The position numbers and the translations under genes were made by a program. Below the pieces are notes generated by a model that searched no databases, was not told the origin of the DNA, and saw nothing but the letters and a program-made list of their open reading frames with translations. Below, in pieces: positions 26,750 to 34,308 of a stretch of DNA of 64,000 nt. The first letter of the stretch is position 1. The number at the start of each line of letters is the position of its first letter. Source of the stretch: Phyllobacterium myrsinacearum (GTDB lineage Bacteria > Pseudomonadota > Alphaproteobacteria > Rhizobiales > Rhizobiaceae); contig NZ_PVBT01000002.1 in the NCBI RefSeq assembly GCF_002980555.1, forward strand, positions 62,001-126,000. The letters are read 5' to 3'.

Positions 26750-27537
26750 TCCGCAGGCCCCACAGACTGGAGCGGATAGATTTGACGGCGTTTGACCCGC
26801 CGCAGCCTGTACCCGAGTGCTCCCCCCAGCACGATCAATGCGGCAATCAAAGTGCCAAACAACCAATGCGCTTTTGATGCACTGGCAGGCAGCATCCATA
26901 TGCCTAGAAATGAGGTCAACTCCGGGCCGGCGTTCGATCCATTCATTGCCACGGCGGCGACAGGAATCACCGACACTTTTTCATAGGTCAGACCGGCGAT
27001 GCCGTTGGCGACGAGAGTCTTGATCTGAGGGATCAACGTATTGATATCGAGATTGGGCTCGTGTCGAATGAAAACCGACGCAGAGGCGGGGACAGCATTG
27101 CGTTGCAGCGGGTCATTGTCGGGAAGAACCACGTGAACACGCGCAGAAACAATGCCGTCAATCTCCGAGACGGTTCGCGACAGTTCTTCGCTGAGCGCGT
27201 AAATCATCTGGGCCCGTTCCTGGACGGGAGATGCGACGAGTCCCTCTTGCTTGAATACGCTTCCCATCGTTGCAAATTGCGTTTTTGGCAAGCCCGCTTC
27301 ATTGAGGGCAGCAACGGCCTGTGCAAACTGACTTTCTTCAACGGTGACTGTCAGTTTGCCATTTTTCTGCATGACACGGCCTGCATCGATACCCTTTTGC
27401 AAGAGGGTTGCGACCATTGCATTTGCTTCGCGCTCTTCAATATTGGTGTATATGTCTTGCTTGCACGCTTGGATTGTCAGGCAAAGCACCGCTGCCAAAA
27501 GAAATCGTATCGGCAGTTGCACGGCTGTCTTCTGCAT
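26746..27537 (-). CDS. sctJ: T3SS inner-ring lipoprotein SctJ (RhcJ/NolT)
   Basis: 263 aa from ATG 27537; a TTG at 27561 would add 8 residues. Lipobox TIQAC with Cys25. Seen: KQDIYTNIEEREANAMVATL and a SEIDGIVSARVHVVLPDNDP ring-building motif, DINTLIPQIKTLVANGI, then a C-terminal membrane helix (about residues 225-245) with basic tail. Forms the inner-membrane ring with SctD. Confidence 0.96.
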   Translation of the reverse strand: MQKTAVQLPIRFLLAAVLCLTIQACKQDIYTNIEEREANAMVATLLQKGIDAGRVMQKNGKLTVTVEESQFAQAVAALNEAGLPKTQFATMGSVFKQEGLVASPVQERAQMIYALSEELSRTVSEIDGIVSARVHVVLPDNDPLQRNAVPASASVFIRHEPNLDINTLIPQIKTLVANGIAGLTYEKVSVIPVAAVAMNGSNAGPELTSFLGIWMLPASASKAHWLFGTLIAALIVLGGALGYRLRRVKRRQIYPLQSVGPAE

Positions 27538-27544
27538 CTGCTGC

Positions 27545-27958
27545 TCACTGTCCTTTGACAAGGGTGTTCACAGCCCCTGAGATTTGGGTGGTGCTGCGTA
27601 CAATCATTTGGGTCTCGATTGAATGATCGAACATGCTCCCCAACGAAGCGATGACGTGATCAAGTTGCTTGCCCTGAATACGTTCAGGCAGCGCGGTGTT
27701 TGGTTCAGTATAGGCGAATGATGGTTGCGATGCCGGCTTACCGGCTTCACTGATACGGCTTGAGAACTTGCCCGTCCGGTCCAGAAAGCCCTTCAGATTT
27801 TCGATCAGTGCACTTCCGAGATCTGCGGGGCTTGCTCCCTGTGGCAGGGTTCGGGCATTGTCCACCACATGTTCGAAAATATTCTGAGACGTCAGGGAAT
27901 GATCTGTTGGGGTAATGACCGGTGTCGAAGTCATTGCCGTAATCGGAGCTGCTGTCAT
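27545..27958 (-). CDS. sctI: T3SS inner rod/adaptor SctI (NolB-like)
   Basis: 137 aa from the ATG at 27958 (GGAG 8-9 bases upstream). The low-complexity Thr/Pro N-terminus is followed by a helical C-terminus IETQMIVRSTTQISGAVNTL ending KGQ, the characteristic end of SctI proteins. Located just before sctJ as nolB is in rhizobia. It would form the periplasmic rod anchoring the needle. Confidence 0.85.
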   Translation of the reverse strand: MTAAPITAMTSTPVITPTDHSLTSQNIFEHVVDNARTLPQGASPADLGSALIENLKGFLDRTGKFSSRISEAGKPASQPSFAYTEPNTALPERIQGKQLDHVIASLGSMFDHSIETQMIVRSTTQISGAVNTLVKGQ

Positions 27959-28009
27959 GACGATTTTCTCCGTTTCAATATTTGGACGCGATGAATGCCA
28001 CATCAGTCT

Positions 28010-28717
28010 TCATTCTACTGATCGTTTCATTTCCGTCCCCGACTGGTCCTTCTGTAAGGGCTGCCTGGCAGGGACCAATTTCCTGGCCACAGCAGCGCTG
28101 TCGGACTGCGCTGTGTCTTCCACCAGCTCACTAAGTTTTCCGCCTCTGAAAACCCTCACGCGCGGGGCCTCCGTTCCGGCAGGCGGCGGGGGCTGGATAG
28201 CGGCGATAACCTGCTGAACCATGGTAACAAAGGCTGGTGTTCCGGACACGCGCAGTGCCGGTGCTTTGGGTGTTGATTTGATGGAAAATCGCTCATCCAT
28301 CAGATTGAGCCGCTTGATCTCGTCAATGACCCTCTGCCCGTCGGCTCGCCCCAAATTGATAATCTGTGTGGCGAATTCTTCGCTCGAATTGATGTAGAGG
28401 ATTGAACCGTCATAGTACCAGATCAAGCCATTCGCCTCGGCGAGCTTTGTTAGAAATGCACCAGCGGTATCAGCGCGCACTTCGCCGCGAACGCGCCCCC
28501 CAACCTTGTCTGACAACAAAATAGGGACATTTAAGTTGCGCCCGAACTCTTTAAGAGCGTCACGCACATCTTGGTTGATGAGGACGTATGAATACGGCTT
28601 GGCGGACCAAACCGGGGCATTCGCCAAGGCTCCGCAGGCCATCCCCGAAAGACATCCGGACGTAATTATTGAAAACAGGAATAGTTGCGCATACCGGATA
28701 GCCGCTCGGACCTTCAA
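28010..28717 (-). CDS. rhcC1: Secretin N-terminal domain protein RhcC1 (NolW)
   Basis: The separate N0/N1 part of the split rhizobial secretin, periplasmic. Start taken as TTG 28717, because GGGGGAG lies 6-7 bases upstream and a signal peptide follows directly, ending CGALA; the frame is open further, to 28822. About 235 aa. Seen: PYSYVLINQDVRDALKEFGR, then PILLSDKVGGRVRGEV and a WYYDGSILYINSSEE strand, standard for SctC N-termini, then an RVSGTPAFVTMVQQVI N1-like domain and a Lys/Gln-rich end. No secretin pore domain; that is in rhcC2. Confidence 0.9.
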   Translation of the reverse strand: MKVRAAIRYAQLFLFSIITSGCLSGMACGALANAPVWSAKPYSYVLINQDVRDALKEFGRNLNVPILLSDKVGGRVRGEVRADTAGAFLTKLAEANGLIWYYDGSILYINSSEEFATQIINLGRADGQRVIDEIKRLNLMDERFSIKSTPKAPALRVSGTPAFVTMVQQVIAAIQPPPPAGTEAPRVRVFRGGKLSELVEDTAQSDSAAVARKLVPARQPLQKDQSGTEMKRSVE

Positions 28718-28860
28718 GTGAGCCGCTCCCCCAAAGAATATTGGAATCCAATCAATGGCGTCGTTGCCGTAACTCTCTGCGCGGGTATAGGCGCTACTGC
28801 CGGAACCGCTGCCATAGCTCAACTCTCTGCACAGCCTGAGGTCATTGGGAACAACACATT

Positions 28861-29040
28861 CTACTCGTCATCCATGGCCTCACCCAAGATCTCATTGGCG
28901 ATCTTCATCATCTGCTGTGACATGAACATGCCACCGCCTTTAAGTATGGCCTGGTTCAGCGCCTCATCAAATTGCTTCTTAGGATCTGAGGAATCCCCAG
29001 CTTGCTTGAGGCCGACTTCGGGTATCGTTGGAGTAGCCAT
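28861..29040 (-). CDS. 59-aa T3SS protein, possible filament subunit
   Basis: ATG 29040; GTG 29055 is an alternative. Sequence: a Pro-containing start (MATPTIPEVG), then KKQFDEALNQAILKG and a Met-rich helix MFMSQQMMKIANEIL ending in acidic residues. It shares only a faint FDxAxxxAI pattern with the 53-aa proteins. First gene of the rhcC1-sctT operon, about 140 bp before rhcC1. Size and helical character fit a needle/pilus subunit or a small chaperone; I cannot choose. The 21-bp-period TTGC-like site at 29190 lies upstream. Confidence 0.6.
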   Translation of the reverse strand: MATPTIPEVGLKQAGDSSDPKKQFDEALNQAILKGGGMFMSQQMMKIANEILGEAMDDE

Positions 29041-29427
29041 GGTGATAATTCCCACATGCGTTGCCAGAGCTCCACCAGCTCCGTTTTCGGTAAACCCATG
29101 AAGTGAAATCTAAAGCCGACGACAACTTCACAATCATCGCCAGATACCTGACAAGCAATAACACAGCGACAGGAGGGGGTGTTTCGTCGTGCGAAAGGTT
29201 TGTTTTGTCATGCGCAATAACCTGCAGACAGGATCCGAAGCGATAACGTAAAATTAATAAGGATTATGCAGTGCCCGGAGGGCTATATGATATCCGGACT
29301 GGCGCGACATTGGCTGGGAAGGCGTGTGGAAACAGGCCAAGCAAATTCAAGAAGCTCCACGTGCAAGCTTGATTTTTATCCGTTTGCAAAGAGAGAAACA
29401 TCAGTCATGAGCAGGCTCGCTCAGAAT
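29041..29427. other. 387-bp promoter region of the rhcC1-sctT operon
   Basis: No gene. Contains the repeat pair at 29190-29217, and receives the end of sctD from the right, so an sctD transcript may read through. Confidence 0.4.
29190..29217 (-). promoter_or_regulatory. TTGC-like direct repeat, 21-bp period, upstream of the 59-aa gene
   Basis: On the minus strand TTGCGCATGA is followed, 21 bp from its start, by TTTCGCA. Plus-strand elements are TGCGAAA at 29190 and TGCGCAA at 29211. It resembles the 10281 site (TTGCGAATGA). Distance to the ATG is about 150 bp, similar to the 132 bp at the needle-like genes. Confidence 0.4.
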
Positions 29428-30336
29428 TCAAAAACCCAGAACGAGTTCGTCATTTTGCCGCTGCGCTATGATATGGTGGTCGCGAATATCCTTGATGATC
29501 CAGCCATTCTCGAGTGCTGCACCCTTGTAGAACTTCGTCCCGTCGAAGTTAATGACGTAGGGTACTTCACCAAACCATACGGCTTGCAAGTTGAGCCTCG
29601 GATGCTTCGTGTCTCCCAACGGTTTCACCAAACTTGTCAAAACGTAACTGTCTCCGTAAGTGCGATCAAACCAGCCTTGGACATCCACCCAAGCCGGCTG
29701 GTCCTCTGTTCGCAGAGATCCTGACGCTGTTACGTGCCTGCCGTCTGTTTCAATTTTCAGAGCTGTAAGCCCAACTTCGGCCAACCGGCGCTGAAGATTT
29801 GTGGTGACTGCCGTTCCTGGGACTGCATTGGAGCTGAGAGGAGCAGTCCCGGTGTGTTCCTTGGGTTGAATTGCCGTCAAGGAAGCCTCTTTATCGTCAA
29901 AATCAAACAGCGAAGGATAGTCGGCTATTGTCAGTAGTAGAGTAAGCACAATGCTGCCAACTGCAAGCCGGCGTGTACGCCCCCCGATGGTCTTATTCGT
30001 TGTCCGGGCTGGTGATAACAATTCGACCTTGGTATTGCCGATTTGAAACCAAAGCGGCGGGGAAGCACGCAATCCATGGCCGACGGGTATGACCATATCT
30101 CCATCAACAAGCACGGCGCCATCATTGGCTTCAATAAAGACATCGGATTGATGGTATTTTATCGTGAGATGATGAGCGCAGACATCTTTATCGCTGAGGG
30201 TGAAATCACAATCGATAGCGGAACCAACGCGATATGTCTGGTTTAGGAGTGGAACGGAAACACCGCTGTGTATACCAGATGTTACCTTGAGCAACAAACC
30301 GGCCGCAGGCCCGTTCAACTTTATCAGTGAACCCAT
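29428..30336 (-). CDS. sctD: T3SS inner-membrane ring protein SctD
   Basis: 302 aa. N-terminal FHA-like cytosolic domain (about 1-105; YRVGSAIDCDFTLSDKDVCA, then HLTIKY), one membrane helix (about 122-140, LAVGSIVLTLLLTIA), a Ser/Thr-rich linker and a periplasmic BON-like domain (from about residue 180; LQRRLAEVGLTALKIETDGR). The C-terminal strand VWFGEVPYVINFDGTKFYKG is typical of SctD. ATG with GAGG 10 bases before it. It lies 62 bp after needle-like gene copy 2 on the same strand, so the two may be co-transcribed if the hairpin at 30361 is read through. Confidence 0.9.
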   Translation of the reverse strand: MGSLIKLNGPAAGLLLKVTSGIHSGVSVPLLNQTYRVGSAIDCDFTLSDKDVCAHHLTIKYHQSDVFIEANDGAVLVDGDMVIPVGHGLRASPPLWFQIGNTKVELLSPARTTNKTIGGRTRRLAVGSIVLTLLLTIADYPSLFDFDDKEASLTAIQPKEHTGTAPLSSNAVPGTAVTTNLQRRLAEVGLTALKIETDGRHVTASGSLRTEDQPAWVDVQGWFDRTYGDSYVLTSLVKPLGDTKHPRLNLQAVWFGEVPYVINFDGTKFYKGAALENGWIIKDIRDHHIIAQRQNDELVLGF

Positions 30337-30360
30337 AGTGCAACTGCCTCACGCCCATGC

Positions 30361-30388
30361 GTGCAGATGGCGCGGGCGCCATCTGCAC
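30361..30388 (-). terminator. Hairpin after needle-like gene copy 2
   Basis: Same perfect 13-bp stem as at 12221. Here it would limit read-through into sctD. Confidence 0.5.
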
Positions 30389-30398
30389 AGATTCCGCA

Positions 30399-30560
30399 TT
30401 AAGCGTTTGGACGTTGCTTGGCAGCGTCGAGTTCGACTTTCTTCTCGGTCGTCAGCGCAGTGATCTCGGCTGATTTCTGGATCGCGTAGTCAAAGGCCTT
30501 CGACATGGCATCGATCGACGCGTCGGATGATTTCGGATCAATTGGGGGCGTGGCAGCCAT
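30399..30560 (-). CDS. 53-aa needle/pilus-subunit-like T3SS protein, copy 2
   Basis: Encodes the same 53-residue protein as 12259-12420, with the identical ribosome site GAGGA and upstream region. Directly upstream of sctD. Two identical genes under the same putative control may raise the dose of an abundantly needed subunit, or may simply be the product of the duplication that placed the repeat at both ends of the cluster. Confidence 0.68.
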   Translation of the reverse strand: MAATPPIDPKSSDASIDAMSKAFDYAIQKSAEITALTTEKKVELDAAKQRPNA

Positions 30561-30692
30561 TGAGCTATTCCTCGTTCTCGTGAGTAAACCATCTTGGACA
30601 AACCAAACAGGCCCGGCATGCCGGATATCTCTTTGGTGATTGGAGTATGACCGGTTTCGACGCTCAAACAATTCGGGTACTTTAATAACTTC

Positions 30693-30725
30693 GTTTTGCA
30701 AACCATCTTCGTTGCCTTGCAAAAC
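30693..30725 (-). promoter_or_regulatory. Palindromic TTGC site upstream of needle-like gene copy 2
   Basis: Identical to the 12553 site: GTTTTGCAA and TTGCAAAAC arms with a 15-bp spacer, 21-bp TTGCAA period. Confidence 0.5.
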
Positions 30726-30728
30726 TCT

Positions 30729-31322
30729 ATCCACAAACTCCACGTCCGTTCGCCTGTGGCGTTAAACGAACGACATAAAACCGGTCTGTCTGCCACGCAT
30801 TAAACTCCTCTGATATGGAAAATTAGGGAGACGCTGCGAAGGGTGAGAAGACGTCTCCGGCGTTGACTGCTTGTGCTCGCGAGGCATCACATCAGATGTA
30901 TTTTATCCGCGGTCCCGTGCGGTATCGCGGCGACCAACTGCTAAGACTGCCGGTGTCGGCACTTTTTTCAAAATACTTTCTACCCGTAAGATTCAGGTAA
31001 CATGCCAAAGCGAATTATCAGACTTCGAAAGCGTAGCTGTCGGAGTAAGGCAATGAAATTGTTGTCGTTTTGGAATGTCGTCAAAGTGTCTGTCTGCTTT
31101 GGGCAATGTTGCGAAGGACCTCTCGCGTCCTGATCCGTGGCCATCGCAATGGGACAGGCTGCGCTCATCAAATGCTGCGGGAAGCCTGAAACCCGACCTT
31201 GAGTCTCTGACCTATCCCGGCGCGTTGCCTTGAAGGTGATGAAACAAAATAATCGACGCGGAAAACGTCGAAAACTGGGGTGAACGTAAAACTGAAAACT
31301 GGGATTATTGAAAGGAAGAAAA
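30729..31322. other. 594-bp region before the RTX gene
   Basis: No convincing gene. A loose GGAGACG/CGTCTCC inverted repeat lies near 30830-30860. The RTX promoter probably lies in the last 150 bp; AAAGGAAG precedes the RTX start. Confidence 0.4.
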
Positions 31323-32474
31323 ATGCTTGAGAACCTGAACAAAGACATTGATGCGGACAATACTAACTGGCCCGCTCTGTTGGTTGAAAACACACCCTCT
31401 CACATCTTGAATCCAATTGTTGATGTCTGGTCGTTTGAAACCGATTCAAATGCCCGGCAGACCGTCACCCAATTGAGTGGTGATAAGTTTGTGGCGGGAT
31501 CAGCTGATAAGGATGCAATCCAGAACTTTGACGATCTGGCTAACGGCATACACTCCCATGTTCCGCACCCTATCGCAGATACATCGTCGAGCGACAGCAA
31601 TTCAAATATTCAAAAGGTTATCACTGGAACCAACGGCGATGATTTTCTGGTTGGAACCGCAGGTGATGATACGATCCATGGCCTGAATGGTGATGACTAC
31701 ATATCCGGCGGCAACGGCAATGACCGGTTATATGGGGATGCAGGTGACGATTTGCTCGATGGTGGAAATGGCAATGACGAACTGCATGGGGGAACTGGAG
31801 ACGATATACTAACGGGCGGCAACGGCAATGACCGGCTATATGGGGATGCAGGCGACGATTTGCTCGACGGTGGAGATGGCAACGACGAACTGCACGGGGG
31901 AGACGGAAACGACGTATTAACCGGCGGTGCTGGCAATGACATCCTTTACGGAGGAAGCGGCGATGATCTTCTGGCCGGCGGAAAGGGAGCTGACATCCTT
32001 TATGGAGGCGCCGGCATTGATACGCTTGATTACAGTAACTCCAGCGCCGGCGTGCAGGTGAATTTGGCTACCGGGAAAGTCTCCGGGGGAGATGCACAGG
32101 GAGATAAAATTTCAGGATTTGAGAACATTATCGGCTCGGCCAAGGCCGATGTCCTGGTTGGCGACAACGGCAAGAATGAGCTGACCGGCGGAGGCGGGGC
32201 AGATATCCTCACCGGCGGAAAGGGAGCCGATACCTTCAATTTCTTCCCTCTTTCACACAGCAGCGGTCTTGCCAGAATAACCGACTTTAACGCTACCGAA
32301 GGGGACAGGCTATCGCTGCATCTGCCGAACGGAGGCGGATACCACGTCTCTGCGCACCAGGTTGGCGAGAATGTGCTGGTGCAGGTAACGGCTCCAAACG
32401 TTGAAAAGCCCTTTGATGTAACCCTTCTGGAACATGTCAAGGTGGCCGACCTTGGCCATGACTGGTACGTCTAA
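31323..32474 (+). CDS. Secreted RTX calcium-binding protein (NodO-like architecture)
   Basis: 383 aa; ATG at 31323 with AAAGGAAG 7 bases upstream. No signal peptide, as expected for a type I substrate. N-terminal ~100 residues contain two related segments (SHILNPIVD... and SHVPHPIAD...). Then come about ten RTX nonapeptides of GGxGxDxLx form (about residues 102-245), an aperiodic stretch with DYSNSSAGVQVNLATGKVSG, further RTX units, and a C-terminal domain with TFNFFPLSHSSGLARITDFN that acts as secretion signal in such proteins. It is followed by its own exporter genes. Rhizobial NodO and many surface adhesins share this plan; the actual role is unknown. Confidence 0.9.
   Translation: MLENLNKDIDADNTNWPALLVENTPSHILNPIVDVWSFETDSNARQTVTQLSGDKFVAGSADKDAIQNFDDLANGIHSHVPHPIADTSSSDSNSNIQKVITGTNGDDFLVGTAGDDTIHGLNGDDYISGGNGNDRLYGDAGDDLLDGGNGNDELHGGTGDDILTGGNGNDRLYGDAGDDLLDGGDGNDELHGGDGNDVLTGGAGNDILYGGSGDDLLAGGKGADILYGGAGIDTLDYSNSSAGVQVNLATGKVSGGDAQGDKISGFENIIGSAKADVLVGDNGKNELTGGGGADILTGGKGADTFNFFPLSHSSGLARITDFNATEGDRLSLHLPNGGGYHVSAHQVGENVLVQVTAPNVEKPFDVTLLEHVKVADLGHDWYV
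31707..31922 (+). repeat. 108-bp tandem duplication within the RTX gene
   Basis: Two 108-bp units (31707-31814 and 31815-31922) encode nearly the same 36 residues (GGNGNDRLYGDAGDDLLDGG, and following) with scattered, mostly silent changes. Confidence 0.9.
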
Positions 32475-32498
32475 CGAATTGTTGCAACTGTAGTTTTC

Positions 32499-32531
32499 GG
32501 CTTGCCCGCTGTTTTCGAACCCGGGCAAGCC
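32499..32531 (+). terminator. Attenuator-type hairpin between RTX and exporter genes
   Basis: GGCTTGCCCG and CGGGCAAGCC form a perfect 10-bp stem with a 13-nt loop, 24 bp after the RTX stop. No long T-run. It would let the abundant RTX protein be made in excess over its exporter. Confidence 0.55.
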
Positions 32532-32562
32532 TTCAATCGGGCAGCATTTTGGGTCACTCCGC

Positions 32563-34308
32563 ATGATATTAACATCATTGTCAAAAGAACAGCCAAGCTT
32601 GTTCTCTTCGCTTCGGGTATGGCTGCTGGGTATTGGCCTGTTTTCCGGCGTTATTAACGTCCTGGGCCTCACCGGTTCTTTTTTTATGCTGCAAGTCTAT
32701 GATCGTGTGCTGACGAGCCACAGTGTTCCAACATTGATTGGACTCAGTATTCTGGCTGCGGCATTGTATGTTTTTCAGGGCAGTCTTGATCTTTTAAGAT
32801 CAAGACTGCTGGTTCGAATTGGTTCTTACATCGATGATTTGCTTGCCGGCCGCATTTATGCGGCTGTGCTGCAGCTTCCGCTCAGGACGACGGTCTCGGG
32901 TGATGGGCTGCAACCGCTGCGTGACCTCGACAATTTGCGATCGTTCCTTGCAGGCCAAGGTCCTGTTGCTGCCTTCGATCTGCCCTGGGTTCCAATCTAC
33001 CTCATCTTTGTGTTTACACTCCATTTCTGGTTGGGATGTACTGCTGTGGCCGGAGCATTGGTTCTGGTCGTTCTCACAGCAGCAACAGAAGTCTTGTCGC
33101 GCCAAGCCTCCATGAAAGCAACAGAGGCAGCGATGAGGAGCAACGCAATGTCGCTGGCAGGCTTTCGAAATGCCGAAGTGCTTCGGGCTATGGGTTTTGC
33201 CGAGCGTCACACCGAGCGGTGGCTTGCCGTCAACCGTCGATACCGCTCAGCTCAACAACAGGTCGGCGACGTGTCTGGTGGAATGAGCACCGTATCGAAA
33301 ACGTTTCGCGCCATGTTGCAATCGGCATTGCTGGCCCTTGGCGCCTGGCTGACCATTAAGGGCGATGTTTCGGCCGGAGCGATTGTCGCCGGCTCGATCG
33401 TGTCAGCGCGGGCGCTGGCGCCTATTGAAATTGCGATCGCAAATTGGCGATTTTTCCTGACGGCCCGCGAGAGTAGCCGCCGCCTTTCGATGCTGATGGA
33501 AGCTCTTCCAGTCAAGGCTGCGCCGTTGCAACTTCCGCCACCTCGGCACGAGCTTGTGATTGATGGGGTATTTGCAGGACCTCCTGGCTCATCCGGCTTT
33601 ACTGTTCATAACGTTTCCTTGAAATTGGTTGCGGGGCAGGGGCTGGGACTGGTTGGTCCAAGTGGCTCGGGTAAATCAACTTTTGTACGGACCGTTGTCG
33701 GTGCGTGGCCGCTTCTGCGCGGAAGTATCCGGATTGACGGTGCCACCCTGGATCAATGGGATTCAGGCCAACTGGGAAGGCACATAGGATATTTGCCTCA
33801 AGAAATTGAATTCTTTGAAGGAACCATAGCAGAAAACATCGCTCGGCTCGATCACGGCGCAGACGTGTCAGCAGATGTTATCACTGCAGCTAAGGCAGCC
33901 AATGTGCATGACATGGTCCTGCATCTGCCTGACGGTTACGATACGATAATCGGCAGGAATGGTTCTGCTCTTTCGGCGGGCCAGCGCCAAAGATTAGCGC
34001 TGGCCCGTGCCCTTTATGGAGATCCGTTTCTCATTGTACTTGATGAGCCCAGCTCCAATCTCGACGCTGAGGGTGAAGCGGCCCTGAGCCGGGCGATTGA
34101 CGGGGTGCGGCGGCGTGGAGGTATCGTCATCGTTGTCGCACATCGGCCGTCTACAATAACGAGCGTCAATCTTTTGGCAGTGATAGGCAATGGCACGTTG
34201 CAGGCTTTCGGCCCCAAACAGGACGTATTGCAAAAGCTAATCAAACAATCGGCTGCTCCACGTGACGTTACGGCGGTGGCCGCTCTCAATGCATCCGGGC
34301 AAATATAG
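32563..34308 (+). CDS. Type I secretion ABC exporter (PrsD/HlyB-like, no peptidase domain)
   Basis: 581 aa. Six-helix membrane domain (about 15-310) then ATPase: Walker A GPSGSGKST, signature LSAGQRQR, Walker B LIVLDEPSSNLD. Lacks an N-terminal peptidase domain, as in the PrtD/PrsD subgroup that handles RTX proteases and NodO-like proteins. Stop codon overlaps the HlyD start. With 34308-35648 it forms the inner-membrane part; the outer-membrane TolC is not in the window. Confidence 0.95.
   Translation: MILTSLSKEQPSLFSSLRVWLLGIGLFSGVINVLGLTGSFFMLQVYDRVLTSHSVPTLIGLSILAAALYVFQGSLDLLRSRLLVRIGSYIDDLLAGRIYAAVLQLPLRTTVSGDGLQPLRDLDNLRSFLAGQGPVAAFDLPWVPIYLIFVFTLHFWLGCTAVAGALVLVVLTAATEVLSRQASMKATEAAMRSNAMSLAGFRNAEVLRAMGFAERHTERWLAVNRRYRSAQQQVGDVSGGMSTVSKTFRAMLQSALLALGAWLTIKGDVSAGAIVAGSIVSARALAPIEIAIANWRFFLTARESSRRLSMLMEALPVKAAPLQLPPPRHELVIDGVFAGPPGSSGFTVHNVSLKLVAGQGLGLVGPSGSGKSTFVRTVVGAWPLLRGSIRIDGATLDQWDSGQLGRHIGYLPQEIEFFEGTIAENIARLDHGADVSADVITAAKAANVHDMVLHLPDGYDTIIGRNGSALSAGQRQRLALARALYGDPFLIVLDEPSSNLDAEGEAALSRAIDGVRRRGGIVIVVAHRPSTITSVNLLAVIGNGTLQAFGPKQDVLQKLIKQSAAPRDVTAVAALNASGQI
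32781..32808. repeat. Perfect 28-bp inverted repeat inside the exporter gene
   Basis: CAGTCTTGATCTT at 32781-32793 and AAGATCAAGACTG at 32796-32808 pair over 13 bp with a TT centre. It is within coding sequence (SLDLLRSRLL), 218 bp after the start. Confidence 0.85.

Larger units (their letters stand above)
30358..30728. repeat. 371-bp direct repeat, copy 2
   Basis: Second copy of the unit at 12218-12588, same orientation, two mismatches. It sits immediately upstream of sctD and forms the right border of the T3SS core; DNA on both outer sides differs from that of copy 1. Confidence 0.97.

Noticed and set aside
26750-26899. N-terminal extension of sctK into sctJ
   Set aside because: ATGA overlap at 26746-26749 gives a coupled start; the extension is Cys-rich and unlike SctK.
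31620-32000. Short spaced repeats that could suggest a CRISPR array
   Set aside because: They encode in-frame RTX nonapeptides; no unique spacers.
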